Source: CAZAPG01 sp964486935
GTDB lineage: Bacteria; Chloroflexota; Anaerolineae; 4572-78; J111
NCBI GenBank assembly: GCA_964486935.1
Contig: CAZAPG010000033.1
Coordinates: 1-64,000 of the forward strand
Reading direction: 5' to 3'
DNA length: 64,000 nucleotides
The notes below the pieces were generated by a model, which saw only the letters and a program-made list of their open reading frames with translations, was not told the origin of the DNA and made no database searches. The position numbers and the translations under genes are program-made. Shown in pieces: positions 22,694 through 30,190 of the stretch. Positions within the stretch are counted from its first letter, which is position 1, and the number at the start of each line of letters is the position of its first letter.

Positions 22694-23501
22694 GCTTGGT
22701 CACAGATTGGTTTTGTCCATTTTTCCCGGCGTCGGCCTACTCGATATGGCCTTTGAGTCAACCGGCTTTTGCATTGTTCGCGGGCCTGACCTGCTGTGGG
22801 GCGGCGACATCCGGCGCTTCCGGCCTCCTGCGGGGCTGTTTTGGGGCGTTATCGGCGGGCCGCCCTGTCAGGAATTCAGCGGCCTTTTTCGCGGCGAGCC
22901 AACCGGCTACGGTGAGGAGATGCTACAAGAATATGTCCGCGTTGTTAGTCAGGCGCAGCCGGAATGGTGGCTGATGGAGAACGTAGCCCGCGTACCCGAC
23001 ATTGACGTACCTGGCTACGTCACCCAGCGGCTCGACATCAATCAGGCGTGGTATTGTGACGTATCGAGGCTAAGGCACATTCAGTTTGGCAGCAAATCTG
23101 GCCGCCTGCTCGATATTCCCCGCCGGCCAGTCACAGGCAAATGTGAACCGGCAGCCTTAGCCAGCGATAGCCGCTCATTTGACGAGGTAAAGCGGTTGCA
23201 GGGACTTCACCCGGATTTTGACCTGCCCGGCTTTCTGGTTGCCGAAAAAATCAGGGCGGTGGGGAATGGCGTCCCCCTGCCGATGGGCCGGGCGCTGGCC
23301 GCCGCCGTAGCCCAGGCTTACGCCCAGCCGGTAACGGTGCAAATAACCCTCGATGGCAAAATTATTCCCCCGCGTATGTGCAGGTGTGGCTGTGGTCGCC
23401 CGGTTGAGGGCAAGGCCCAATATTATGATTACGCCTGCCGCAAGCGGGCGCAACGGAAACGTGAGCTAGCTAGGTCACAAAATGTGACGCCGCCAGGCTA
23501 A
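22686..23501 (+). CDS. C5-cytosine DNA methyltransferase (compact)
   Basis: About 271 residues from the GTG at 22686 (an ATG at 22665 is also open). Motif I LSIFPGVGLLDMAF, motif IV GGPPCQEFSG with the catalytic Cys, motif VI MENV, a motif VIII-like RLRHIQFG, motif X AVGNGVPLPMGRAL. The target-recognition region is very short, and a C-terminal CRCGCGRPVEG plus Arg/Lys tail forms a small zinc-binding end. Probably protects the element from restriction. Confidence 0.82.
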   Translation: MTELGHRLVLSIFPGVGLLDMAFESTGFCIVRGPDLLWGGDIRRFRPPAGLFWGVIGGPPCQEFSGLFRGEPTGYGEEMLQEYVRVVSQAQPEWWLMENVARVPDIDVPGYVTQRLDINQAWYCDVSRLRHIQFGSKSGRLLDIPRRPVTGKCEPAALASDSRSFDEVKRLQGLHPDFDLPGFLVAEKIRAVGNGVPLPMGRALAAAVAQAYAQPVTVQITLDGKIIPPRMCRCGCGRPVEGKAQYYDYACRKRAQRKRELARSQNVTPPG

Positions 23502-23528
23502 GAATTACAGACAGCCTGGCGCGTCACA
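23483..23528. other. Large hairpin B at the end of the C5-methyltransferase gene
   Basis: A 16-bp stem (23483-23499 with 23513-23528) with a one-base bulge in the left arm and a 13-base loop, overlapping the stop codon. The arms contain TGTGACGC and GCCAGGCT, so base composition, bulge and loop size copy hairpin A (10925-10969). No T-tract follows, so a simple terminator is unlikely. Confidence 0.6.
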
Positions 23529-23547
23529 ACAAGGAATACGTCCCAAC

Positions 23548-23565
23548 CTCGCCACAAATGGCGAT
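23548..23565. repeat. 18-bp direct repeat around the methylase remnant, copy 1
   Basis: CTCGCCACAAATGGCGAT, itself containing CGCCA/TGGCG arms. An identical copy lies at 23761-23778 inside the Dam-like remnant. It may mark the recombination that deleted the middle of that gene. Confidence 0.55.
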
Positions 23566-23580
23566 AGAACCAGGTGACAA

Positions 23581-23967
23581 ATGGCCTACCCAGGCGGCAA
23601 AGGCAACGTTTACCAAAAAATCATCAACCAGATACCGCCTCACCGGGTTTACATCGAAACCCACGCGGGAGAGGCAGCCGTGGCTCGCCACAAGCGCCCG
23701 GCCTGCCAAAACATTCTGATCGATCTTGACCCCGATGTAATTACGGCGGCGCGAGCTGCGCTCGCCACAAATGGCGATGGGGACCAGCTGGTAACATCAA
23801 AACTGCACGATTACGCTCACCTGGGCAATAATTTCAGGGAGCGCGAGCGCATCAAGCGCAAAAAGGCCCGCTGGGTGAAACGCCTCAAAAAAATGCCGCT
23901 GCTCGAACGCCAGGCTATTTTGGCCGCTATCGCCAGCATTTACGATGATACCCATAATTCCTTTTAG
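23581..23967 (+). pseudogene. Dam-type adenine methylase remnant with central deletion
   Basis: 128 residues in an open frame. The N-terminus (MAYPGGKGNVYQKIINQIPP, YIETHAGEAAVARHKRP, ILIDLDPDVI) is the SAM-binding part of D12-class methylases, and the C-terminus (RERERIKRKKARWVKRLKKM, then ERQAILAAIAS) matches the family's end. The catalytic DPPY segment is missing, so full-length relatives should be about twice as long. The 18-bp repeat copy at 23761-23778 lies near the join. Catalytically dead by inference. Confidence 0.65.
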
Positions 23968-23978
23968 TGAGGCAAGAA

Positions 23979-24308
23979 ATGAAAGCACTCTTTGATTTTC
24001 TGTCGATATTTGACTGGATAACACCTACCCTTGGCTTTGTTGAAGATTTCATAAACGACCCAACCCCGCTACAAACCCGCAGCTGGACATTTTTCATTCC
24101 TTACGATGACGCCCTGAACGCCGGCTGGAACGGGCGCGACATCGAATGGCTGATGAAACAGTACGGCATAAAGACGTGGGGCAGCCAGATTACAAATGGC
24201 GACTTTTTCTTTTGTGTTAGCAGAAACCAGGCTCATTGGGCAGAATATTTGCTGTTGAGAAACGGTATCCCGGTGCAAGAAATTTCGCTGGGCGCGCCTC
24301 TTGAGTAG
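23979..24308 (+). CDS. Hypothetical protein, last gene of the rightward operon
   Basis: 109 residues from the ATG at 23979 (GAGGCAAG upstream). Soluble; a central YGIKTWGSQITNGDFFFCVS segment followed by HWAEYLLLRNGIPVQE looks like a ferredoxin-like or ACT-like alpha/beta fold. No family recognised. Confidence 0.5.
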   Translation: MKALFDFLSIFDWITPTLGFVEDFINDPTPLQTRSWTFFIPYDDALNAGWNGRDIEWLMKQYGIKTWGSQITNGDFFFCVSRNQAHWAEYLLLRNGIPVQEISLGAPLE

Positions 24309-24464
24309 AACTCCGGGGTCATCGTCATTTTTAAGGTTGCTTCAGCCTTTGCCGCTTCTTACGTAACCCGATGTGCCATTTATGCGCCTCGCTTCTCACA
24401 TAAGACAACTTGCGGATACGCCGCAAAAACCGGCCCGGATGCCGGCCATAGTTTGAACAGAAAT

Positions 24465-24492
24465 AGCCCCCGAAAAGGGGGCTTTCTATTTT
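24465..24492 (+). terminator. Intrinsic terminator of the rightward operon
   Basis: AGCCCCC (24465-24471) pairs with GGGGGCT (24477-24483), 5-base loop, then TTCTATTTTA. It ends the operon that begins at 11319. The 24309-24464 gap before it contains no other feature I can support. Confidence 0.75.
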
Positions 24493-24661
24493 ACCAGATA
24501 AACTTCATCAACCTGTCTGCCAGGGCTTGAATTGCCAGGCAGAGCGCCTCAAACGCCGGCAAGCGGCCCTCAACCTGCACTAAATGGCCGCGCTGACCAT
24601 CCTGGGTGGTAAAGAAAGAAATCGTCACTTTGGCTTCGGGTTTGGTGGTATGGATACGCAT
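24491..24661 (-). CDS. Small hypothetical protein
   Basis: 56 residues from the ATG at 24661, preceded by AGAGGAGA. MRIHTTKPEAKVTISFF... then amphipathic helix EALCLAIQALADRLMKFIW. Convergent with the rightward operon, and downstream of the palindrome array at 24785-24905, which may control it. No family recognised. Confidence 0.5.
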   Translation of the reverse strand: MRIHTTKPEAKVTISFFTTQDGQRGHLVQVEGRLPAFEALCLAIQALADRLMKFIW

Positions 24662-24784
24662 TGATTCTCCTCTTGTTGTTTTGGGATTGAATTTGATTTT
24701 CGGCCCACCCAGGCCAGCCTTTCGCGCATCCGCACCATAGTTTACCAAACGCCGGTCTCCCTGGTAGGTCACTCCCGGCCTAAA

Positions 24785-24905
24785 ATTGTACAATATTAGA
24801 CAATTCCCCGCCCTTAGACGCGATTGTCTAATAATAGACAATCGCGTAGTACTGAATTGTCTAATAATAGACAATCGCCGTGAAAATTGTCTATTATTAG
24901 ACAAT
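24785..24905. promoter_or_regulatory. Array of three 20-bp TTGTCTA/TAGACAA palindromes
   Basis: ATTGTCTAATAATAGACAAT at 24823-24842 and again at 24856-24875, and a third copy with inverted centre at 24886-24905, starts 33 and 30 bases apart (about three helical turns). A half site TATTAGACAAT lies at 24794-24804. The last copy extends into a 36-base palindrome. This is an operator, iteron or partition-type array lying in a gene-free region of the element. Confidence 0.7.
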
Positions 24906-24914
24906 TTTCACGGC

Positions 24915-24942
24915 AAAAAAAAAGCCCACTCTGGCTTTTTTT
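24915..24942. terminator. Bidirectional A/T-flanked terminator
   Basis: AAAAAGCC (24919-24926) pairs with GGCTTTTT (24933-24940), loop CACTCT, with A- and T-runs on both sides, so it can work in either direction. It separates the palindrome array from the GC-rich region to the right. Confidence 0.65.
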
Positions 24943-25584
24943 AATTCTTTTGGTCAAGGGGATGTAACTTGCTTTCGCGTAGCCAAGGGGTACGCTTGGG
25001 TGGGGTGGTCTGAGAGAAGACGCACTCCCCCCTTGCCGGGGGGGGAGTGCGTCGCCATCGCCAAAGGCCGCGCCCGGTATGGGTCCCGTCAGGCCCTCGC
25101 TTCGACTGCCTACGCGAGCCACGCTCAAAAACAGCGCGGCTCAAGGGGTCAAACGCGCCCAGGTCGTGCTTTACCGCGTTGGGATTGCTCCCAATCCCCC
25201 TTACTCCCCTTTCTCCGGCTCAAGGCCATTGAAACACGGACGGAAGCGCGATAAACAAACGCGCTTAAAAACCTGCGTACCCTCCCGTCTGGGGAACTCC
25301 CTCACGCTACAGGCAGCGGCAACGTGTGGAGCGTCTGGCGGCGGCCAGCGTTGGGACTCTCTCAGCAAGGGTAACGGGCGGCTGAGTGAGGTCGGTAAGC
25401 GCCCAGGTATCAGGTATTCGATTGCCACCACGCGCCGCCGCGTATGGTGGGGGTGTGACTCGCCGGTCGCAAGTGTGACTCATCGAGCAGTCACAGATGT
25501 GACTCTCCGGCGAGTCACGGGTGTGACTTGGCCAAGTCACGGGAAAGCGTGAAACGTGAGGCGTAGAACGTATTGCGTAAGGTT
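24943..25584. other. Gene-free, hairpin-rich region (candidate origin/packaging region)
   Basis: No convincing gene: the open frames here are Arg/Ser/Pro-rich, lack ribosome sites and look like chance. It holds a perfect 12-bp GC hairpin (25021-25032 with 25040-25051), the GTGACT repeat array at 25455-25540 and a long imperfect hairpin at 25553-25596 that reaches into the end of the next gene. Filamentous phages keep both origins and the packaging hairpin in one such intergenic region. Confidence 0.5.
25455..25540. repeat. Tandem GTGACT...AGTCAC inverted repeats
   Basis: GTGACT starts at 25455, 25475, 25499 and 25523. The last three are each paired with AGTCAC to form hairpins 25475-25494, 25499-25518 and a perfect 18-bp palindrome 25523-25540, with starts 24 bases apart. 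An iteron-like array; the GTGAC core also occurs in hairpins A and B of the element. Confidence 0.65.
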
Positions 25585-26298
25585 CTATGGCTCACGTCTC
25601 AGGCTGTCCTGGGTTATCGTTGTATTTGGCGGTGCTTCAGCCTCTCTGTTTATGGCGATGAGCGCCGGCAAGTATCGCTGTAGTTGGCGGGGTGATATCG
25701 CATCGTCCTTTTTGACGGTATCAGCTCGCTTTCTAATCAGCGCGATTTGCCACGGAAAGCTGTAGCCGCGCCACAGCAGGCGGCCAGCGTGACCGACCAG
25801 GCTCACAAAATCCGGGCCGGTAAAGTTTTGCAGATGTTCAGGGTCATTGCCCCAGGCGGCCAGGTGTTTGCCCCGCAATAGGTTTGCCAGCCGAAAGTAC
25901 GGCTCGTGGGGTACGCTAACCAGCGCGTAGCGCCGCGAGACACGCAACAATTCCCGCAAGCCTGCCAGGGGGTCGGGCAAGTGTTCCAGCACTTCCAGAC
26001 ACAGCACTAAATCAAAGCTGTTATCGGCAAACGGCAGGCGGGTTATATCGCTCTGGTGAAGCGGCGCGGCCAGCCGGTAACGGGCGCAGGTCAAGGCCAG
26101 GGGGCAGAGGTCAACGCCCAGGCTGTGGCCGTTCAATCGCTGCAAGGTGAAGCCTTCGCCGCAACCGGCATCGAGCGCCCGGCCCGGATTGCAAAAACGC
26201 ACCAGTTCATCAATGCGGGTCTCAAAGCGGCGCATCAAGTGTCGCTGGATGGGGTTGTTGCTGAAATGTTTTTGCAGGTTGCCGTAAGTTGTCGCCAT
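25585..26298 (-). CDS. Class I SAM-dependent methyltransferase
   Basis: 237 residues. Motif I ALDAGCGEGFTLQRL, then LGVDLCPLAL, LPFADNSFDLVLCLEVLEHL and the RVSRRYALVSVPHEP strand identify a UbiE/COQ5-like methyltransferase of the kind that modifies sugars or lipids. Last gene of the leftward operon of stalk proteins; could complete the element's surface-modifying set with the two glycosyltransferases. Substrate unknown. Confidence 0.75.
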   Translation of the reverse strand: MATTYGNLQKHFSNNPIQRHLMRRFETRIDELVRFCNPGRALDAGCGEGFTLQRLNGHSLGVDLCPLALTCARYRLAAPLHQSDITRLPFADNSFDLVLCLEVLEHLPDPLAGLRELLRVSRRYALVSVPHEPYFRLANLLRGKHLAAWGNDPEHLQNFTGPDFVSLVGHAGRLLWRGYSFPWQIALIRKRADTVKKDDAISPRQLQRYLPALIAINREAEAPPNTTITQDSLRREP

Positions 26299-26329
26299 TC
26301 TTGCTCCAAAATGACTAATTCTAATTGGC

Positions 26330-26491
26330 TCATCTCCGGCGTTTTTTCAGGCGGCGGCGTTTGACCCTGACCGATTTTTGCAGCCTGGTTGGTGGAGAGG
26401 CTGCATGTTTTTTCTGATCAGCTTCTCTAAATTTGGCGCGAGTCACAGGAAAGCGCAGCAGGTTCTTAAAAAATGTTCTTAAATCAACCAT
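26330..26491 (-). CDS. 53-aa highly basic protein
   Basis: ATG at 26491 with GGAGG 8 bases upstream. MVDLRTFFKNLLRFPVTRAK, then a run of Lys/Arg ending in KRRRLKKRRR. The charge suggests binding to nucleic acid or to acidic membrane lipids. It lies between a Thr-Pro stalk protein and the methyltransferase, in the same direction. No family recognised. Confidence 0.55.
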   Translation of the reverse strand: MVDLRTFFKNLLRFPVTRAKFREADQKKHAASPPTRLQKSVRVKRRRLKKRRR

Positions 26492-26504
26492 TGATAACCT
26501 CCGG

Positions 26505-27587
26505 TTAAGGGGTAATTGTCTCTGTTGCAGTTATGGTGGCGGTTGGCTCAAGCGTGGCCGTTTCGGTGGGTGTCGGAGTAATGGTGGGCGTGAGGGTGAT
26601 GGTCGGTGTCAGGGTAGCTGTAGCCGTGGGCGTGAAAGTGGCGGTGGCTGTCGGAGTCAGGGTGGGGGTGGCTGTTGGTGGATTGGTTGGGGTAGGGTAG
26701 GGGGTGTAGGTGGGCTGGGCGGTTGAAGTTGGGTAGGGGGTGTAGGTCGGCCAGGGTTCGGGTGTGGGCCATTGTCGTTGGGGGGGCAGATAATAGGTTG
26801 GCGTTGGGTAGGGGGTGTAGGTCGGCCAGGGCGTGATAACCGGCGTGGCGGTCGGAAATTGCGAGGGAGGGGCAATCACCGGGCCGGGCCGGGGGGTCTG
26901 GGTGGGGCCGGCGCTGTATCGCCAGATGTCGGTTTGGGTCAGGGTCGCGGTATCGGTAATGAGCGGCGAGGGGGTGGCGAGTTCGTTGATCCAGGTAAAG
27001 GATTGAACCTGGATGATGGGATACCGGCAGGTTTCCAGCGAGGTAATCACCCCGCGCACTTCGGCCAGTTGCAGGTCGGGATTAATGGAAATAATCATAC
27101 TCGGCGGCAGGTGTAGATAGTAGCGCGAGCCGGAAGCATCAAAGCCGATGTTGGTTACGTTGCAGCCGGGTTGTAACGTGAGCGCGCCAACCAGAATACG
27201 GTAATTTTCAGAAACGCCGCTGGCGGGCCGGTTGATAGCGGCTTCAAAGGTGGCCGTCAACTCAAAATTTGGCAGCTCGGCAGGGGGAGGCGTTGGGGAA
27301 GGGAGCACAAGAGTAGCGGTTGGGGCTTCGCTATGTGTAATCCGCTCCAGGGTGGGCGGAAATACGGGCTGGGTTGGGGTTGGCTCATTGGCGCTGGTCT
27401 GGCGCACAAACAGCCATCCCCCCAGGCAAATCAACGCAATTAAGCCAATTCCTCCGCCCAGGACAGCCAGCAGGGTGAAGTTACTCAAGCCTTTGGCTTC
27501 AACGTGGGTTTCTTCTACCCCTTCTATTTCATCGGAGTTTGGGGCGGCATTAGGGTTGATTTTTACCACATCATACTGTCTAGGCAT
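26505..27587 (-). CDS. Membrane-anchored Thr/Pro-rich stalk protein
   Basis: 360 residues. A cytoplasmic N-terminus of about 35 residues, one helix (FTLLAVLGGGIGLIALICL), a small external domain (about 105-215, GVSENYRILVGALTLQ...) and a long Thr-Pro stalk with repeated WPTYTPYPTP units and TPTxTPT runs to the C-terminus. Type II topology with an extended external rod. Likely an adhesin or a virion/envelope surface component of the element. The stalk is low-complexity, so its length is probably variable. Confidence 0.7.
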   Translation of the reverse strand: MPRQYDVVKINPNAAPNSDEIEGVEETHVEAKGLSNFTLLAVLGGGIGLIALICLGGWLFVRQTSANEPTPTQPVFPPTLERITHSEAPTATLVLPSPTPPPAELPNFELTATFEAAINRPASGVSENYRILVGALTLQPGCNVTNIGFDASGSRYYLHLPPSMIISINPDLQLAEVRGVITSLETCRYPIIQVQSFTWINELATPSPLITDTATLTQTDIWRYSAGPTQTPRPGPVIAPPSQFPTATPVITPWPTYTPYPTPTYYLPPQRQWPTPEPWPTYTPYPTSTAQPTYTPYPTPTNPPTATPTLTPTATATFTPTATATLTPTITLTPTITPTPTETATLEPTATITATETITP

Positions 27588-27591
27588 TGTT

Positions 27592-27942
27592 CTATAACCA
27601 ATTGGCGACTAATTGTTTGACATACATCACAACTGACAAAATCAACTTGACCAGCATCACCGTGAGATAAGCGGCAAGCAACAATTGCAGCGATAGTAAG
27701 GCCGGTTCCAGGTTTTGGCCGTAGCTCAAATATGACCATAAGACCGACACGTCGCCCACGATGGTATTGGCGTAGCTCACCGGGTCGGTGCTAACCAGGC
27801 CGGTAGAGCTAATCACCACCGTTTCGATGGGTTCAAAAACCTGATCGGCGGCGTCAACCAGGCCGGTGTAGGTTGTGCCGGTGACATATTCGGGCATGGT
27901 GATGGTGATGGCAGCAGTAGATTGAATTAAAGGCGCGGACAT
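27592..27942 (-). CDS. Membrane protein with C-terminal helices
   Basis: 116 residues. External-looking Thr/Ser-rich N-terminal half (AITITMPEYVTGTTYTGLVD) and a C-terminal hydrophobic region (LLSLQLLLAAYLTVMLVKLI) with a basic end VKQLVANWL. Four bases upstream of the stalk gene. No family recognised; size and topology recall pVI-like proteins, weakly. Confidence 0.6.
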   Translation of the reverse strand: MSAPLIQSTAAITITMPEYVTGTTYTGLVDAADQVFEPIETVVISSTGLVSTDPVSYANTIVGDVSVLWSYLSYGQNLEPALLSLQLLLAAYLTVMLVKLILSVVMYVKQLVANWL

Positions 27943-27949
27943 AAAAACC

Positions 27950-30103
27950 TCACATCAAATCTGAAAATTGGGCAATGGCCCAGCGAATAAAGACAAACCA
28001 GAGCAAAGCATTGACTAAATAAACCAATACTGAAAAGGGCGTGGATGAGAGCAAATTGCGGGCAAAAGTGTACCCTGCGCCGTAATCCCCCAATTCCAGG
28101 GGGTCTACCTGCGGCGCTGAGTTAATATCTGTGACCAGGCCGGTGATCAGGGTCACGACAAAATCAAAGGCCCACCATAGCGGCCAAAGCAAAGCGGTGA
28201 TTAGTTCCACAATTTTGGTAATCAGCCACATCAAGAAGTAAATCAGGTCAATAAAGGGTTGCAGAATGAACATGAGAAACTCAAACAGCTTCTCGATGAG
28301 GAAAACCAGCAACTCAATCCAGCCCCATTCCTCTGAGGGGGGCGGGGCAATTGTGCCGGAAATATTGACGGTGCTGGTGATATTGGCAGTGATGTTGACC
28401 GTTATATCAACCGTTGCGCTGATGACCAACGGTTCAGGAGTCCAGGTGGGGCCAGGTGTCCAGGTAGGGCCAGGTGTCCAGGTGGGGGCGGGTGTCCAGG
28501 TTGCGCCAATTGGAGGGGGTGTCCAATTGGTTGGGGTTGGGGTTGGAGTGGTTGTGGCGGGAGGGGTGGCTGTTGCAGTTTCGGTGGGGGTGGGGGTGTC
28601 TGTGGGTGGCGTTCCGGTAGGAGTTGGGGTGGGGGTAACAGGGCAATCTTCTATCAAAATATCGACAGTGTGTTGACTTTGGTAACTCCAAATTTGATAA
28701 TCTTGAACACAAACGGGATTATCTAAATAGTTGAAATCGTAAGGATTTGAGTGTGAAAAATATGAACCATTTTGAAAATGACCATTCCAAGCCTGGGGAA
28801 TTTGAGAAGTATTCTCTGTCCAATTCTGTAAATTTGACCACGTAATTTGTTTAGAACAACTGGGATCATCACCAAAATCTATACCTAGACGATAATATGG
28901 GCCACCCACCCCATTGTAAAATTCTGAAACAAACTCGCCGCCATTCTCTAAATCCGACAACGTACCCCAAAGTAACGTGGTAACACAAGTAGGTGTTAAA
29001 GACAAGCAGATGTAATCAATATGAACCCAGCCATTTGTCTGTTCGCTATACCACTCGACGGTCAATTCTCCTGGATCAACAGGAGAAGAGGTTTCAAGGC
29101 TAAACTCATAAGAGCCGGGTTCGGGAACATCTATTAGATCAACATCGCTATCAAGCGCAACCCTGATTTGAAGAGTGGTCGTGATCGGCGCAAGCTCTTC
29201 AATGGCCGACACAACTAAGACCCCGGTGTATGTAGAGTTTGGGTTTAACCCTGATAAATCCTGCCGGGCGTAATCACTCGGCCCTAAAATCAAATTTCCG
29301 CCTTCGATCCGGGCCGGTGGGTCAACAGAAGTCACGCTTGTTATGTCCCAATCACCGTTATACGAGAAATCGCTGTTAGTCACCAAAGAACAGAAAGGAA
29401 ACGGCGTAGGAGTTGATGTCGGGGTAAGGGTAGGCGTGGGCGTGGGGGATGGCAACGGAGTGGGGGTTTCTGCCAGTGGCTCAAACGCGCTAATGCTTAC
29501 CTGGTCAATCAGCAAATTGTCCGGCCACAGCGCAAACACATCAAATCTCAACTGAACCGCTGTGAATTTAGTTGCACCGGAAACATCTGAAAGGTCGTAT
29601 TCAAACGAATAAAACTGCCAGTTCGTAGTGGGGTTGAATATCTCGCCTTGAAAATCGACCACGTAATCCTGATTAGCCAGCCCTATATTGATAACGGCTG
29701 AATGGCTTTGCTGTTGCGGCGGATACGGGAAAACGCGGGCATAAAACGACACCCGAACACGGGAAGCATTTGGAGCAAAATCGTCCAAATACGCAACAGG
29801 TGTTATATATACATTGCCGCCTTCCACACCCGCGCCAGGTATCATTCTCCATGAACACCCCTGGTCAGTGAACGTGTTCTGCGTCCAGTTGTGCTCTTTA
29901 TATTGAGAAGGGCCACTAGATGGGATAACCGGAGAGAACGCAAACCCAAACGGCGAACTATAATTTAGCATCTGGTTGTCACAAATTGCGCCCCAATCAT
30001 CCAGACCATTAACAGCCACAACCCACTGCCCCCCTTGGGCTTGAGCTTTTTCAGAAACCAACAGCACAACCATTAGTAGCAGAGGGAAAAATCGCAGTTT
30101 CAT
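27950..30103 (-). CDS. Large secreted protein with Thr-Pro linkers and multi-helix C-terminus
   Basis: 717 residues from the ATG at 30103. A clear signal peptide (MKLRFFPLLLMVVLLVSEKA) is followed by two jelly-roll, carbohydrate-binding-like domains (about 25-205 and 240-375) separated by TPTPTPT linkers, a Cys-rich module (about 380-490), a WTPGPT repeat linker, then a predicted beta segment (ISATVDITVNITANITST) and at least four C-terminal helices. A binding ectodomain plus membrane bundle fits a host-attachment or envelope protein. An intrinsic terminator lies 10-47 bases upstream of its start. Confidence 0.7.
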   Translation of the reverse strand: MKLRFFPLLLMVVLLVSEKAQAQGGQWVVAVNGLDDWGAICDNQMLNYSSPFGFAFSPVIPSSGPSQYKEHNWTQNTFTDQGCSWRMIPGAGVEGGNVYITPVAYLDDFAPNASRVRVSFYARVFPYPPQQQSHSAVINIGLANQDYVVDFQGEIFNPTTNWQFYSFEYDLSDVSGATKFTAVQLRFDVFALWPDNLLIDQVSISAFEPLAETPTPLPSPTPTPTLTPTSTPTPFPFCSLVTNSDFSYNGDWDITSVTSVDPPARIEGGNLILGPSDYARQDLSGLNPNSTYTGVLVVSAIEELAPITTTLQIRVALDSDVDLIDVPEPGSYEFSLETSSPVDPGELTVEWYSEQTNGWVHIDYICLSLTPTCVTTLLWGTLSDLENGGEFVSEFYNGVGGPYYRLGIDFGDDPSCSKQITWSNLQNWTENTSQIPQAWNGHFQNGSYFSHSNPYDFNYLDNPVCVQDYQIWSYQSQHTVDILIEDCPVTPTPTPTGTPPTDTPTPTETATATPPATTTPTPTPTNWTPPPIGATWTPAPTWTPGPTWTPGPTWTPEPLVISATVDITVNITANITSTVNISGTIAPPPSEEWGWIELLVFLIEKLFEFLMFILQPFIDLIYFLMWLITKIVELITALLWPLWWAFDFVVTLITGLVTDINSAPQVDPLELGDYGAGYTFARNLLSSTPFSVLVYLVNALLWFVFIRWAIAQFSDLM

Positions 30104-30112
30104 CCGATAAAT

Positions 30113-30150
30113 AAAAAAAGTACCAGCAGGCAAGAAATTACCTGTGGTAC
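30113..30150 (-). terminator. Intrinsic terminator between lpdA and the element
   Basis: GTACCACAGG (30150-30141) pairs with CCTGCTGGTAC (30130-30120), one bulge, followed leftward by seven T (30119-30113). Stops transcripts coming from lpdA, or attenuates the 717-aa gene whose ATG is only 10 bases beyond the T run. Confidence 0.65.
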
Positions 30151-30190
30151 TTTAAAGAATAAAAAGGGGGATGTTCGATTATGAACTTCG

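Noticed and set aside
24785..24905. CRISPR array
   Set aside because: The repeats are palindromic operators with only 10-13 bases between them and differ from CRISPR spacing; no cas gene is present. No CRISPR was seen anywhere in the window.
25079..25552. 157-aa rightward frame in the repeat region
   Set aside because: Ser/Arg/Gly-rich chance frame over the GTGACT repeats, with no ribosome site or homologous feel.
26433..29555. Gly/Val-rich frames opposite the Thr-Pro stalk genes
   Set aside because: They are translations of the complementary strand of Thr-Pro repeats.
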